Below the pieces are notes generated by a model. The model made no database searches and was not told where the DNA came from. It saw nothing but the letters and a program-made list of their open reading frames with translations. This document shows, in pieces, positions 1 to 11,581 of a stretch of DNA of 64,000 bases; positions within the stretch are counted from its first letter, which is position 1, and the number at the start of each line of letters is the position of its first letter. Source of the DNA: Ustulina deusta (taxonomy: Eukaryota; Ascomycota; Sordariomycetes; Xylariales; Xylariaceae); NCBI GenBank assembly GCA_023159155.1, contig JAJNNX010000055.1, positions 124,001 to 188,000 of the forward strand, written 5' to 3'. The translations under genes were made by a program, and so were the position numbers.

Positions 1-393
1 CGTGATGCGCGGACTGTTAACGCAACGGGTGTCAGACGTAACTTTGGTCTCATCGCGTCGTCGCGCGCTTTTCTCCTGCGACTGCTCGTCACCTAGATTC
101 TTCTTCTTCCGCCGTCCACCACTCCGTGCGCCAGACACCTTGCGCCCTTCCTTAACGCCGTCCCAGCTACCATCGTCCCAGACCTTCTTCCCTTCGTCGT
201 GCTCGGATTCGCGCTGGTGTAGCGGAGGGGGGTCCACGATGAGCTCGGAGCGCTCGATGCCGCGTCGTGCGCGTGGATGCGCCGACAATAGCGCGGGGAT
301 CACCTTGTTGATGGTGGCTCGGGCCCGCTTCGCCCGGGCATCGCGGCGGAAAGCTGCTGGTGGCTTGACCACTGTTGGCTCTGTGCGGCCCAT
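1..393 (-). CDS. 5' end of a conserved fungal protein, possibly PARG-like (DUF2263); truncated by window edge
   Basis: An open frame on the minus strand begins with ATG at 393 and stays open for 131 codons to the window edge, so only the N-terminus is present. The protein starts MGRTEPTVVKPPAAFRRD, is strongly basic, and continues with a segment reading ARRGIERSELIVDPPP before a Lys/Arg/Glu-rich stretch. From memory, this N-terminal style (FRRDARAK, INK-IPALL, ELIVDPPP) resembles fungal proteins with a microbial-type poly(ADP-ribose) glycohydrolase domain (DUF2263/TIGR02452). The catalytic part would lie outside the window, so the function is a guess. The plus-strand frame over the same bases looks like a shadow. 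Confidence 0.45.
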   Translation of the reverse strand, partial: MGRTEPTVVKPPAAFRRDARAKRARATINKVIPALLSAHPRARRGIERSELIVDPPPLHQRESEHDEGKKVWDDGSWDGVKEGRKVSGARSGGRRKKKNLGDEQSQEKSARRRDETKVTSDTRCVNSPRIT

Positions 394-1453
394 TTTTTTC
401 TCTGATGCGCTTCGATTTGATGGTTGGGCTCTGCTGGTGCCGAGAACATGCTGAGTAAAGCTGTCGTTTATGAGACGGCGGAGTGAGTGACTTACCCGCC
501 GCAGATGTCAGAACTCGAAGGCATGCGCACGTTGTATGTGCCTATGGAATTGACCTGGTGTGGTGATCCAGTACCTTCAGATGTTTAGGCTCTGTCGGCC
601 GGCAATGGCTGTTGTAGATGAGAATCGAGAATTGAGAAGACGATCCGTTCTGCGAGAGAACCTTGATGGACACATGAGAGGTATGAGATGGTAAACACAC
701 GACATGACATTTTGTGGACACAGCGCAGTGCCCGAATTCATCCTACTCCACAACCTCACTGGAGGCCGACATACTTATATTGTCGTCGTCGTCGTCATTG
801 TTGCCGCATGTAAAATAGCAGGTAATCATCGAGTATGTAGGTAAGGAATCAACCAACTTATACTAGGTAGATACATGTGTGGCTCGGCAGGTACTACTAA
901 TTGGTACCCGTGTTATCACAACATATGTACCTCTAATCCTCTGCTCTCTGCTCTTTTGTCACGATTACAAATAGGTACCTTCACTTGGAATAGTGCTCGC
1001 CGGGTGACTGTAACCGCTGTAGCACAGGTTGGATCCCTTATGTATCTCCTCGGACACAATACTACAAATGTAAGTAGGTAGGTGCGGCTGCGGTCAGTCA
1101 TATGTTGGGAGGCAGTTCTTGCCAAGTCTATACTTAGGTACTGAAGTAATGATACACAGCGTCTTCTTACGGCAGCATGTGACTTCCTCCTCGGTAGGTC
1201 AACACATCCATCACTTTCCTACCTACACTCTCCTCACTTCCAGTTACAATTAGCATCAACTAATGCTGTTCACCGACATGGTTCTCTACCCAGACTCTGC
1301 TATCGAAGTACACACGCGCGATCCTCCACTTCGCAGGCAGGTTTTAGTATGGCATGTCAACTTTGACAGGAAATCCTACCATCGAGGCCATCAAGAGACC
1401 ATCAAGACCGGTTATTATTATGCACTGTCGTATTGTTGTTATTGTAGGTATGC

Positions 1454-1749
1454 CTTCGTTTTAATGAATGTTAATGAGTGGAACGAAAGGCTTTCTTATC
1501 GGTTAAAAAAAGGTCAAAAATACAGGCTAACCCAGCCATACATACAGACCTAGCTATACAAACTGACTGAGCTACCCATACGAACTAAGCCACTTATACA
1601 GACTAACCTAGCCATATTTACTAACCCAGCCATATTCGCTGACCCACCCATACATACGGACCTAGCCATACAAACCGACCTACACATACATACTAACCTA
1701 CCCATAGGTCAACAAATATAGCTAGGTCAGTTTATATGTTAAAACGAAG
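1454..1749. repeat. MITE-like element with 11-bp inverted ends
   Basis: CTTCGTTTTAA at 1454-1464 is matched in inverted orientation by TTAAAACGAAG at 1739-1749, giving perfect 11-bp terminal inverted repeats around a 296-bp unit with no coding capacity. The same motif recurs as a palindrome near 4867-4880 (TTCGTTAAAACGAAG) and partly at about 1909. I see no clear target-site duplication. This fits a degraded Tc1/mariner-type miniature element, but the superfamily is inference. Confidence 0.4.
1527..1706. repeat. Degenerate 18-bp minisatellite (CTAACCTAGCCATAxxxx)
   Basis: About nine diverged copies of a unit close to CTAACCTAGCCATACATA lie head to tail. Most copies are 18 bp; two are 22 bp with an extra CATA. 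Copies differ at several positions (CCCAGCC, CCTAGCC, CTGAGCT, CTAAGCC), so the array is old. It sits inside the inverted-repeat element. Confidence 0.65.
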
Positions 1750-3176
1750 ACCTCCCTAGAGAAGCGATACTGCGAAGCACTCTATCGCGGCTTCTGGGCT
1801 TGGGCGGATAGGGGGGGTCTGAGTGCGTATAGGGGCCATAGAGAACTATAAGGGCTATAGAGAGCTATAGGCGGCGTACGTTATGTAAGCTATATTATAT
1901 ACGCAATAAAAAACGAAGGTTTTTTTGCACCCGAATTAAAGGGGCCTCTAGTCCACATAGGCTAGGCCTTGCTCTCTGGACTATGCTTAGGTTCATTGCT
2001 GTGATGTAGCCTCATACCACTTCATTAACCAAAAACACCTATTGAAAGCGTTAATCCTTCCTAATAGATAGGTTCATGTCCTAGCTCTTCCGCCATGAAT
2101 ATCCTAGAATACTGCCTTAATCTCGTATTACACAACGATTACAAGTTAGAATGGAAACATTGGGAACACCAGAGTGCCGGATCGGAAGACATCGAAGATT
2201 ACAAGCACCACGTAGTAGTATTTGACCCTGAGCCAAGTACCAGCATTGCTCTCAAAACCAGTCGACTTGTGCCTCACAACCAGATATAAATCCCGTCAAT
2301 GGATGTATTGAACTGGCACCAAAATATACTATTCACTCAAATCATAATTCTCATGTTATCATCTTCCCTTCTTGTCCCACCTGAGTTGTTCTATGATATT
2401 GTTGTTACAGGCATTTCAATAACCATTATTCCCTACCGCCGATCCCCCTAGCTTCCTTGCCTATGACTCACTCCTATAACACTTTTAATCCAATAGATCT
2501 TACCATGTTTGCTCAGTGTGGTGCGAGAACATGTAGTATGGGGGTTTGAATGCCGTGGCTGTACACAATTTCTTCTCAGTTGTTCCGGTACAAATGGAAG
2601 TCGGTAGCTATGCGCCCTTCTTTGGCCTTTTTTAGTTCCACTTTGATCTCTTGTTATGGAATCCTTGATTCTAGCTGTTCTTTAAGGACCACAATAGATG
2701 GTTGTAGGACCTATCGATGCGTCCTATTCACTAAGGGATTCAGTTCTCGGATGAATTCTGCCCTACATCATGCTCTCTAAAGCACGGGAGACATTGCAAT
2801 TGTCCTATAAATATATGACGCGTCATATTACACATAACGCTCCAATAGACATACATAACCCTTGACTCAGTGGCGTCGTATTACGCTTCTCTGAATTGAT
2901 TGTGTTTGTTTCAGAAATTCCTGCTACGTTCATGTCTTGCAATCAAACTTATGGTAAGCTTGGTGCCTTGCATCAGCCAATATACCAATGGAAACTCCAG
3001 GTGGCTCACCGACCTGGATATCTGAGGAACCATTTCCCTAGCTATCCTATGGATCATAAATACCGTACATCCCGCACCCGAAGTCGATCTAATTAGTATC
3101 CTACGCTCTCACGTCACTCATTCAACTACCTAATACTCAGAGGAAACTAAGAAGGTACTCTTGGGCACAAAGCATC

Positions 3177-4149
3177 ATGTCATCATTAAAGGATTTCCCT
3201 TTATTTGCCAAATTGCCTGCTGAGCTAAGGATTCGCATCTGGGAAGAATCCATCTTGGATCAACACCGAGACCGACTGGTACCAGTAAATCACTTCACCC
3301 GGCGAGTAATATGCATTAGCAACCTTAAATGTTCAGGACCATTTGGCGCTACATCGGAAAGCCGCAAAGTCGCCATGGATCTCTTCCCTATTCGGCTTCC
3401 TGTTTCACGGAGGATAAAGGAAAACCATGGGCCCGACGACGAGGTCGATGACAATAAGAACACCGATGACACCAAATATACTCCTGAAGGGGTTGTTTAT
3501 GTCAGCCCCATCCTCGACATCTTTGTATGCAATTTTGAGGAGCTAGCGAACGCCGACTGTTTTATTACAGCAATGGGCAACAGGGTTGAATACACTGGTC
3601 GTGGGGATTTTGCGTGGAGGTCACCAAGCTTGTCACAGGCGCAGTGCCAGAGCGTGCGACGCATTATGGTAATGAACAGCGTCGATCCCTCGTCATATCT
3701 CGAGGGATGCCGTCTTACACCGTACTGGTAAGTAAGCCATCTTCTCGCCTATTGGAAATTTTGGCGTACATAGTTCCTTGTACAGTCACAACTAGGTCTT
3801 GAAACTCACGAAGGCTTTAAAGCCCTTATGCAACAGCCTGAAGATGCAGATAGCTGACTTCAAGTCTTCTAGTCTTATCATGCGTAACGGAGTGGCTTAC
3901 AATTACGATTGGGAGGAGGTCAAAGTATTCCCGGGCTTCCAGGAATGTTTTACAGTTGTGCTGGACGAAGAAGACGTGACGGAATTGGTCTTCTACAAAC
4001 TCATACTCGAAGCGAGGGGGAGTTGGGTACTACAGTGGTTGAAGAAGAAGAATTGGCTGGCCCGCTTTGATCCCGAACAGTTGAAAGGGTTACAAGAAGA
4101 GAACGGCCGTTCTGTATGTCGCTGTGACGCGCAACAAGGCTCAGTATGA
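3177..4149 (+). CDS. 2EXR-domain (F-box-like) protein, exon join unresolved, possibly decayed
   Basis: The first frame (3177-3731) begins with a 2EXR-like motif, FPLFAKLPAELRIRIWEESI, typical of a large fungal family of unknown function. The second frame (3796-4149) continues the same style, with acidic and aromatic segments and a C-terminal region rich in Trp/Lys. A good donor, GTAAGT at 3728, follows exon 1, but it leaves phase 2, and the nearby acceptors (ending 3785 and 3795) run into stops in that phase. A weaker donor at 3669 (GTAATG) with acceptor ending 3795 keeps an open frame of 282 codons, at the cost of a conserved-looking segment. Either the gene uses the weak donor or it carries a frameshift. 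The family is expanded and fast evolving, so decay would not be surprising. Confidence 0.5.
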
Positions 4150-5193
4150 GTTCATGAATATCCGGACCACGATGGCATTTGCGTCTTACGGTCCTGTCAC
4201 TCGCGCGAAAGAAGAAACAAGAAACGCACAGTCATTACGGTAGAGATGGCAACTATTTTTGCTTAGTTTAAGCTTAGGCCAGCTCCAGATAAATAAAACA
4301 ACAAATAGATTTACAAGGATCGTCTTTTACATACGTAAACAGCTTTGCAGAATGACGCGAGATGACCTGGTGTATAGAATTGTGCAGCTTATTGTCATTT
4401 TCCCGGGAAACTTGCTTGAGAGAGTAAATGACTAGAATCATAACTCCTGGTACTGATAAAAGGCTAGGTAGCTTTTGAGGGCGGCAGATGAACCGGTGCA
4501 TAAGGACTGGCTAAGGCAGAGCATATGAGAGTATTGTGGTGCGATAGTACTGAGACGGGACAAAGTGTAGTCTCGCAATGCAGATTCTCCGAGGCTTCTA
4601 TGAGCACCCGCCATCTGTCAGATATAAGGGGGTCACCAGATTAGCTATCTATATCGTGTCCAGCCAAATGTGGCTAGTGCCTAGGGTCTGTGGGGTTGGG
4701 AATGGAACTCACCGGCCCGTTAAAGTAAAGCACCCATGTCATTTGGGACCCATAGCAAAAAGACAAATCACTATGGCACAGGTCCACCTAATATATTAGC
4801 CAATTTTATATAAAAACTAAAAAAAAATAAGAACAATATATATAACTAACAATATAAACAATATATTCGTTAAAACGAAGGCATTGATAGGTATTGTCTC
4901 AGCTGCCAATGGCGTTTGATCCGTGTGTCGAGCGCCAAGTCGGCTTTTGTCGGGGTACTTCGGGGCTCCAACACGTCGCCCCATACAAGCTGGGTCAATT
5001 TCGGTCGGTGATAATAAAAAAAGGAGGAAGATCGGCCGAACTTTTGCTTTTCTCCGAATAGGAGCATCATCACACCTGATGACATGAACACGTGGAATAA
5101 GCCAGCCAACCTGAACAAACCAGACATCTTGCATTCTGCCGCCGGACACGGGACTTCCCAGGGTGGCAAGGCGAACTGCATGCACAAGAGACC
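4150..5193. other. Intergenic, AT-rich, no gene seen
   Basis: No supported gene. The stretch has a poly-A/T segment around 4800-4865 followed by the TTCGTTAAAACGAAG palindrome shared with the element at 1454-1749, so another degraded repeat copy is likely. The last 150 bp should hold the promoter and leader of the Zn2Cys6 gene. Confidence 0.5.
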
Positions 5194-7585
5194 ATGGATG
5201 AAACCCCTCGATCCAAGATTGACCGAAGACGCCGCCGAGCTGCGCTTGCGTGTGCGAGCTGTCGAAAGTCCAAGATCCGCTGCGACCGCCAGCACCCTTG
5301 CGGCGCATGTGTCCGGTCTCGGCACAAGACTTGCGTCTTCGACGTGCCACGGAGATCGGGGATAGCTTCCGCCACGGCCGATCCATCGGGCACTGCAGGG
5401 ACTGCACGCCGAGGTGAGCTCGGTCCAATCACGCCGGTATCTAGCACACTCGCGGCATTTGATCACGATCACGTATCTCCACCGCGCGAGCCGGACTGTG
5501 CCCGTTCGGCCCTGCCCATTCTCGATGCCAATTCGGTGCTGAATAGACTCTTCCAACTCGAGCGTCGTCTGGATGAATCGACCGCCGCCCGAGAGCCGCC
5601 CGAGAGACGCGACCAGCCAAGTTCTCGCGGTGAAGGCCAGGTCATTGACAGCTACCTGGCCGCCGACATCCATGCTATGAGTAGGGGTGTTGTCTCGAAG
5701 ACGCGCTACTTCGGCCAGAGCCATTGGATGAACGGCATAATACATGTTCGTCTCGCTATCCTACCTTCCACCCCTGCCAGCTCATTAACCACATGCTAGT
5801 TTAAATCCATGCTCGAACTATTCGAGCATCAGTCCAAAGATGCCAAGTCCGAGGCCATGGCTGTCTTGAATAGATGCAAAGCTCTGGCAAGGTCCATCAA
5901 GGCGCAGCGCAATCCTGGCATCATCAACAAGCTTGGAACGAATATCCCCCCCAGAGATGTCGCAGACAGACTTGTTGATGGCTACTTGCGATCCATCGAG
6001 ACCGTTTTTCGGGTCTTGCATGTACCGTCGTTCAAACGTGACTATGAGCAGTACTGGGCGGCTCCTGATACGGCTGGGTTGGCGTTTGTGATCCAGCTGC
6101 AACTGGTCATGGCTATCGGCTGTACCATCTACGACGAGTTTTTCTCCATGCGCAAGTCAGCCGTACAGTGGGTGACAGAGGCCCAGTATTGGCTTCTAGC
6201 CCCCCCAGCGAAGGGCAAGCTGACAATTACCGGTTTACAAATCATGATTCTCCTTACCATCTCGAGAGAGACTGCCGGTGTCGGTGGAGACTTGGCCTGG
6301 ATCCACGTCGGATCGCTGCTGCGGAGCGCCTTCTATATGGGACTTCATCGCGATCCTAGCCGGCTCCCAAAAATGTCTCGACTCGATGCAGAAATTCGCC
6401 GTCGGCTATGGAATACTATTTTGGAGTTGGAATTGAAGACGTCCATCGACTCTGGTGGGTTTCCGACGATTTCACCTGAGACCTCGGACACTAGAGCCCC
6501 TGCCAACTTGGATGATACGGATCTGACAAAAGACGACGAACCAAAAGAGATCGAAGCGGGCGAAAGATTCACGGATATGAGCGTAGCTCTCGCCCTACGA
6601 GAGAGTTTCCGCGAACGACTTGCCATCTATCGAATGTTGAATGCCACCCCGTTCCGAGGAACGTACGATGATACAATTCAGTTACATCGCCGTTTCGTGA
6701 CGGCGTTCAAGGCCTTAATGAATCGGCTTAAGAGGTATCCATCTTTAGGGCGACAACCAACCTCATTTCAGTGCCGACTTGTCGAGATCATGACTCGTCG
6801 TTGTATTATGAGTTTGCATCTTCCTTATCTTCCCTCTGGGCTGAAAGACCCAGCTTTCTCTTTCTCTCGCAAAGAGGTGACCGAAGCGGCTGTCAAGTTG
6901 TACTGTCTAACCTTTCCTTCAGCAGCCAGTCCTAGTTCTTCATTCCCTCTCGTTAACAGCGGAGATGACTTAGAAGTTCTGTCCACAGAGGGGGACGACT
7001 TATCCCGATTCGCAATCTGCGGAGCGGGCTTTTGGCGGCTCCTCGCCAGCCAGCCGTCTATGATCGTTACTCTCGAACTTCAGACAGTGATGCAAGAGGA
7101 GGATAGTCTAGGGCCGCCAACGCCCCGACCCGACCTACTTAATATCCTACGACATTCTCTTCCCTACTACCTCTCTCGTATCAAAGCTGGCGAAACCAAC
7201 GTGAAGGGCTACCTATTCACAACTGCTCTAGCAGGACACGTGCAAGCACTGATGGATGGCCTAATGGGACCTAAAGTCCTTGAACCAATACTCACTGCCG
7301 CCTTGAAGACGGAAAAGATATGTTTCGACCTTCTAAAACAGCTACTTGTGTCAACGCAGTATGCAGACGCAGGCACTAGCCACGATGAGTTCGATTGGGA
7401 CTCGCTCATGACGACAGACGAAGATTGGGCGGATAACCCAGTAAGCTCCTCATCCTATGTTGGTTTGGTTTCGCATTACTGACATTGGCAAGATGATGGG
7501 ATCCTTCTATGAAGTTTCGAGCGTCGAATGCTTTCTTGAACCAAACGGCGGTTTCGACTTTACGTCCTCTTCCATACCTTTCTAG
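5194..7585 (+). CDS. Zn2Cys6 fungal-type transcription factor
   Basis: Three exons are proposed: 5194-5745, 5800-7440 and 7493-7585, giving 761 residues. The last intron has donor GTAAGC, branch TACTGAC and acceptor CAAG, and the join gives a short C-terminal exon ending at a stop. The N-terminus has a complete zinc binuclear cluster with cysteines at residues 20, 23, 30, 36, 39 and 47 (CX2CX6CX5CX2CX7C), preceded by a run of arginines. A leucine-containing helix (NRLFQLERRLDE) follows as a likely dimerisation segment. The middle carries a fungal-specific transcription factor domain with the usual YLRSIETVFRVLH-type start. The start ATG has a favourable ACCATGG context. Its position beside an oxygenase, transporters and the peptide precursor suggests a pathway-specific regulator, but that is inferred. 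Confidence 0.9.
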
Positions 7586-8507
7586 AGCTCGAGGATGCTT
7601 ACATCCGGTGTTTTCCCCATATATCACTCGATGGCTATCTCATATTGTACAATATCCTATGTTTGGTGACACTCTTCGGTGTACAAATTGCTTACACACG
7701 CACGCATCACCGTGAATTCGGCTGGTCCCGGCGCCTTCTCTAATCTATTGTGCCCTACATTAATTCCGAAGGAGTCAGGCTTTGAGGATTGTTTCCCTTG
7801 GTATAATATTCCGACTAGTAACGACGAATTAAAACTCAGTCCCCAATCTAACAAAGGCGTTTGTGGTTAAGACAACTCCGACTCAATCTGGTTTCACCTA
7901 TTTTCGGCAAACCAATGATAAGAAAACACCATCAGTGACTGCATTTCTCGCTATTTATAGAACTTGAGTCTTCATTTCTTGCAGGTGGTCGCAAACATAA
8001 AAACGTGAAAAGTTCGCACATGACAATGCACTTCGGTGATACGCTTAGCGAGGTTGGGGGTAAGTTGGAGAGTACATATGCGAGCGGCACCCTCACACCT
8101 CACATGTACACTCCAACACTTCCCCGCATTCTTCGCGCACTAATAACTCACAAATGAACCGCGATGGCATTTTCATTATTCGCTACGTCCACCATAGACG
8201 TCCCACTATAAGGCCATCGGTTGGTTTCTCAAGATACGTCGGTGGTTGGTCGAGCCCCTACATGGGTCCATGCACAGCAGTGAGGTGAATTACAAAGTTG
8301 GAGGTATGATAAGACCGCCATCACAGCTGAATCGGTATTTCAGACCGGCTAATATAGTACAAGACTCGGTTCGCCGGAACGGCCGAGCTACTCACTTCTC
8401 TTTTCTCCCCAAACTGTGAACTTTAACGCACTTCCAATAAATAATCCATCAATATCTCCACCCCACAAAGCAAGCAGATACAGTATCTCCGCACATATCA
8501 AGTCACA
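7586..8507. other. Intergenic, probable promoter of the oxygenase gene
   Basis: No gene seen. Short open frames here lack family resemblance. A CT-rich and CA-rich leader precedes the ATG at 8508, as usual for fungal promoters. Confidence 0.4.
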
Positions 8508-10006
8508 ATGCCTCACAAAGAAACTGACCCTAACCGAGAGTTTACCCCGGATGAGTACCCAGATTTCCCAGCCGGGTTCCCTACTATCGAGCTGGAGACG
8601 ATCTCACTCGCCAAGCTGCTAATTGACAGGGACGCCGTGGAGGAGAACCGTGTCATAGAGATCTGCAAGGGCCGCGGCTTCTTCTACCTCGAACTTGCGG
8701 GGTGTGAGGCCGGGGACACTATCGCCAAGAAGGCGGGCCAGGTCGCCGCCGCCGCAGAGGACGTGTTCAAGCTGTCACTAGACGAGAAGCTGACGTATCG
8801 GATGCAGGCTGGGTCGCTTGACGGATATAAGGGTGCCGGCGAAACGTACACGGATAAGGCCGGGATTAGGGATACCGCCGAGTTCTTCAACATAGGAAAA
8901 AATGAAAGTGAGTTATCTTATCTCTCATGTTCGCGACGAACTCCCGTCTATCAGGGAGATTGGTGAGAAGGGCGGTTAGATTCGGCGGATGACCTGGTCG
9001 CAACCCGAGGCTGGGTCGGTTCCCGATTAAAATTTCTCAAATGGTGATCCTATCCAATGATTCAAACACTAACTTCAGAGATGGGGTATAGTGATTGTAC
9101 CAGATGACCAGATGAAGAAACAATGGCCGGAGGTGATCAAGACGGCCAAACCATTGTTCAGGGACTATATCACGACGGCTCATGGCATCGGCATGTTCAT
9201 CATGGGCATACTAGCGAACGGGTTGGGCGTCGACCCAGCCGAGTTCAACAGCCGTCATCGCATAGAAGAACAATCTGGCGACCACATCCGTCTTACAAGG
9301 GGGCCGTCGAGGGAAAAGGAGGAGCTACCGGAGATACAGACGCCAAGCCACACTGATTTCGGCACGTAAGTTGGGCCCAACTCTTGCTTCTGGGCTTCAG
9401 GTTACCTATGTGGCCGAATTGACGTCATGTCTAACGTGTTTGTTTTGTTCGCGACAGGATCACGCTTCTGATGAATTGGCTGGGCGGCCTGCAAGTATGG
9501 TCGGAATCCTCACGTTCAGCAAAACTCCTGAACCACGAACCCGATGTTCCCGGGGAGTGGTTGTGGGTGAGGCCAAAGAAGGGTTGTGCAAGTGAGTATC
9601 ATACTGTTTATTCCTCTCCCCCTTCCCCGTCAGGACCTATGCGGCACTCTTGATGACAATAGTCCTGTATCTCTAGAACTTTTCCTGTCCATGCATTCCC
9701 CAAGACCCTCGTAGCGCAATGATTACTAACCTAGTTATCGAAGTCATCAATCTGGGGGACGCAGCCGTCAAGTTCACCAACGGCGTACTGTGTGCGGGCC
9801 GCCATCGCGTCATCCCTGCACCAGGTGTGCAAGGACGGTACACGCGCTACAGTGTTGTTTATTTTGTACGACCTGAGAATAAGTGCATCATGAAGCAGCT
9901 GAGAGCTCCTGGGATACCGGATGGTCCTGAAGAGGAACAAGATATCAACGCTGGAGAGTGGATCAAGCAGCAGGCGGCTGGGCTAGGCATCCAGTTCAAA
10001 AATTGA
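8508..10006 (+). CDS. 2-oxoglutarate/Fe(II)-dependent oxygenase, isopenicillin N synthase-like
   Basis: Four exons (8508-8907, 9092-9365, 9458-9591, 9735-10006) join in frame to 359 residues, the usual size for the family. The N-terminal DIOX_N-like part contains the RGFFYLE segment. The catalytic fold shows the HxD pair in SHTDFGTITLL (His220, Asp222), the distal His293 in GRHRVIP, and the 2-oxoglutarate-binding R-x-S in TRYSVVYF (Arg307, Ser309). All metal and cosubstrate ligands are therefore present and the enzyme should be active. Members hydroxylate, desaturate or cyclise small molecules and peptides; the substrate cannot be read from sequence. The acceptor of intron 1 was chosen by phase (TATAG ending 9091), although a CAG lies 13 bp upstream. 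It lies between the Zn2Cys6 regulator and the transporter/UstYa genes, so a tailoring role is plausible. Confidence 0.88.
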
Positions 10007-11581
10007 CCATTTCATGCGCGAGAGGGACAAGATAGCATGGCATAGAAACATGGTGAGAGAGCTGGAACTGACAAGACACTCTTATGCCATGACCACTAGT
10101 AGGCAGGTGCCAGGTACTTGACTTTTCGCCCTTCTAGTATATTTCTATTGTGAGCTTGGAGAGAGGGAGAGAGAAAGACGAAATATCGATAGGGGCTGAT
10201 ACTCCCATCCACAAATCCTGTGCTAAGCCATTGCCAAACCAGTAGTGTCTTGCGAGCTGGGCACTCACCGCACATGCACTGCACTCCGAGTTCCTCTATG
10301 AGTCCGAATGGGAAATGAAGGATACTTTACCCCTACATGAGAAATAAACAGATTGGGGCACTAAGCGATCAAGAGTAGCTAAGGAGTGGTTAATGATTCT
10401 CTCCACATAAACGCAACGCAGTGTTTTTGGTGGGTTTTATGTCTTTTGTACGCAAAGCCACAAAGTGGCATTCGCCTCCTATTTCAAGCCACTCTTTTCT
10501 CACTCACACCACTTCAGTTGACGAGCGTTTCGGCAGTAATCCCCCGTACCGTTAGAAGCAGTACCCGTGACGCGCTTTCAGCCGTCCCGGAAGAGGACAT
10601 ATCAAACTTGCCAAATCACTCTTATATTGGGAGCCAATGACAACGCGCAACATAACGACTCTTGAGGAAGCACCGTCAACAATACTTGCGTGTGAGTTTG
10701 TATCGTAGTAATTGAGGCGTTGCCAAAAGAAACAGCTGACCGATATGTTGGAGACATGGTATGGAACCGTGCTCCATGTACCACACAAATATAGAAGAGT
10801 GGGAATGGAAATCGTGAGATATTTCTTTTGGATGGGCTGAAAATGGTTGTGATTACTTTAGCATTTCCCGGGCCGAAAAAGTGCCAAATGTGTTCAATAG
10901 CTAGGTATCAGAGGCCATGAGTAAGACTCCGGAGGGCTACTTTTCATGTTAATAGTAAGGATGAAGGCAAACACTTGTAAAAACTCGGACGATGTGGTGG
11001 ATTTTGTGGGAACAGCATCAGCTAAAAATGACATGGGCGAGAGTTGTGCGGTAGGTAGGTCTACGTGACGGTCATACACCGAACAGAGGTTTTTCGCGGT
11101 ATATAATATGGAACGAAGGTCTTGGGCTCCAATAGTCACCTATTCATTCGGCTTTTCGCTTGGGATTGAGGTGGCTGCCGGCCTCGCTGAGTTCTGAGGG
11201 CTGATAATTAGTTGCATATATAGATTTGGCTTGGTGAAATGATTGGTATACGAGCGTTGCATTCAGCCGATCTACATTGTGAGTGAATGTGGGAAGACCT
11301 CGATATATACATGAACGGTGATGACCGTGCCCTTCGTGCCTTGATCTTGTACAGTACATGAAGTGACTCCTTGATACAGTTCACTTTCAACGTGGCTTAC
11401 TGTCGAGAGCTTGAAGGAGACCATGGGTATAGGACTTTTAGTACCAAAAGGTTATTCGTAAATCGAGTATTATTTTCCAAGCCCCAGTTTCGCCCTTCCA
11501 TCGTTCCGATAGGGGGGAACTAGGAGACCTCAGAAACCTCACTAACAATGTTTCCTTCAACGGATATACAGATCCTCACCC
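10007..11581. other. Intergenic, no gene seen
   Basis: About 1.6 kb between two convergent genes. Only short frames without recognisable domains are present. It must contain both 3' ends; no other element was recognised. Confidence 0.4.

Larger units (their letters stand above)
394..3176. other. AT-rich gene-poor region with relic repeats
   Basis: No convincing gene is visible. The stretch contains a GTC trinucleotide run near 783-797, an inverted-repeat element (1454-1749), and short repeats of a CTATAGAGAGCTATAG type near 1835-1870. A 64-codon frame at 2095-2289 has protein-like composition but no family I recognise; it could be a transposase fragment. Base composition and stop density fit degraded transposon sequence. 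Confidence 0.5.

Noticed and set aside
1..454. Plus-strand 150-codon frame at the left edge
   Set aside because: Ser/Arg/Phe-rich and antisense to a more gene-like minus-strand frame.
4817..5745. Long minus-strand frames of 203 and 291 codons
   Set aside because: They overlap the Zn2Cys6 exon in antisense and have no domain; shadows of that gene.
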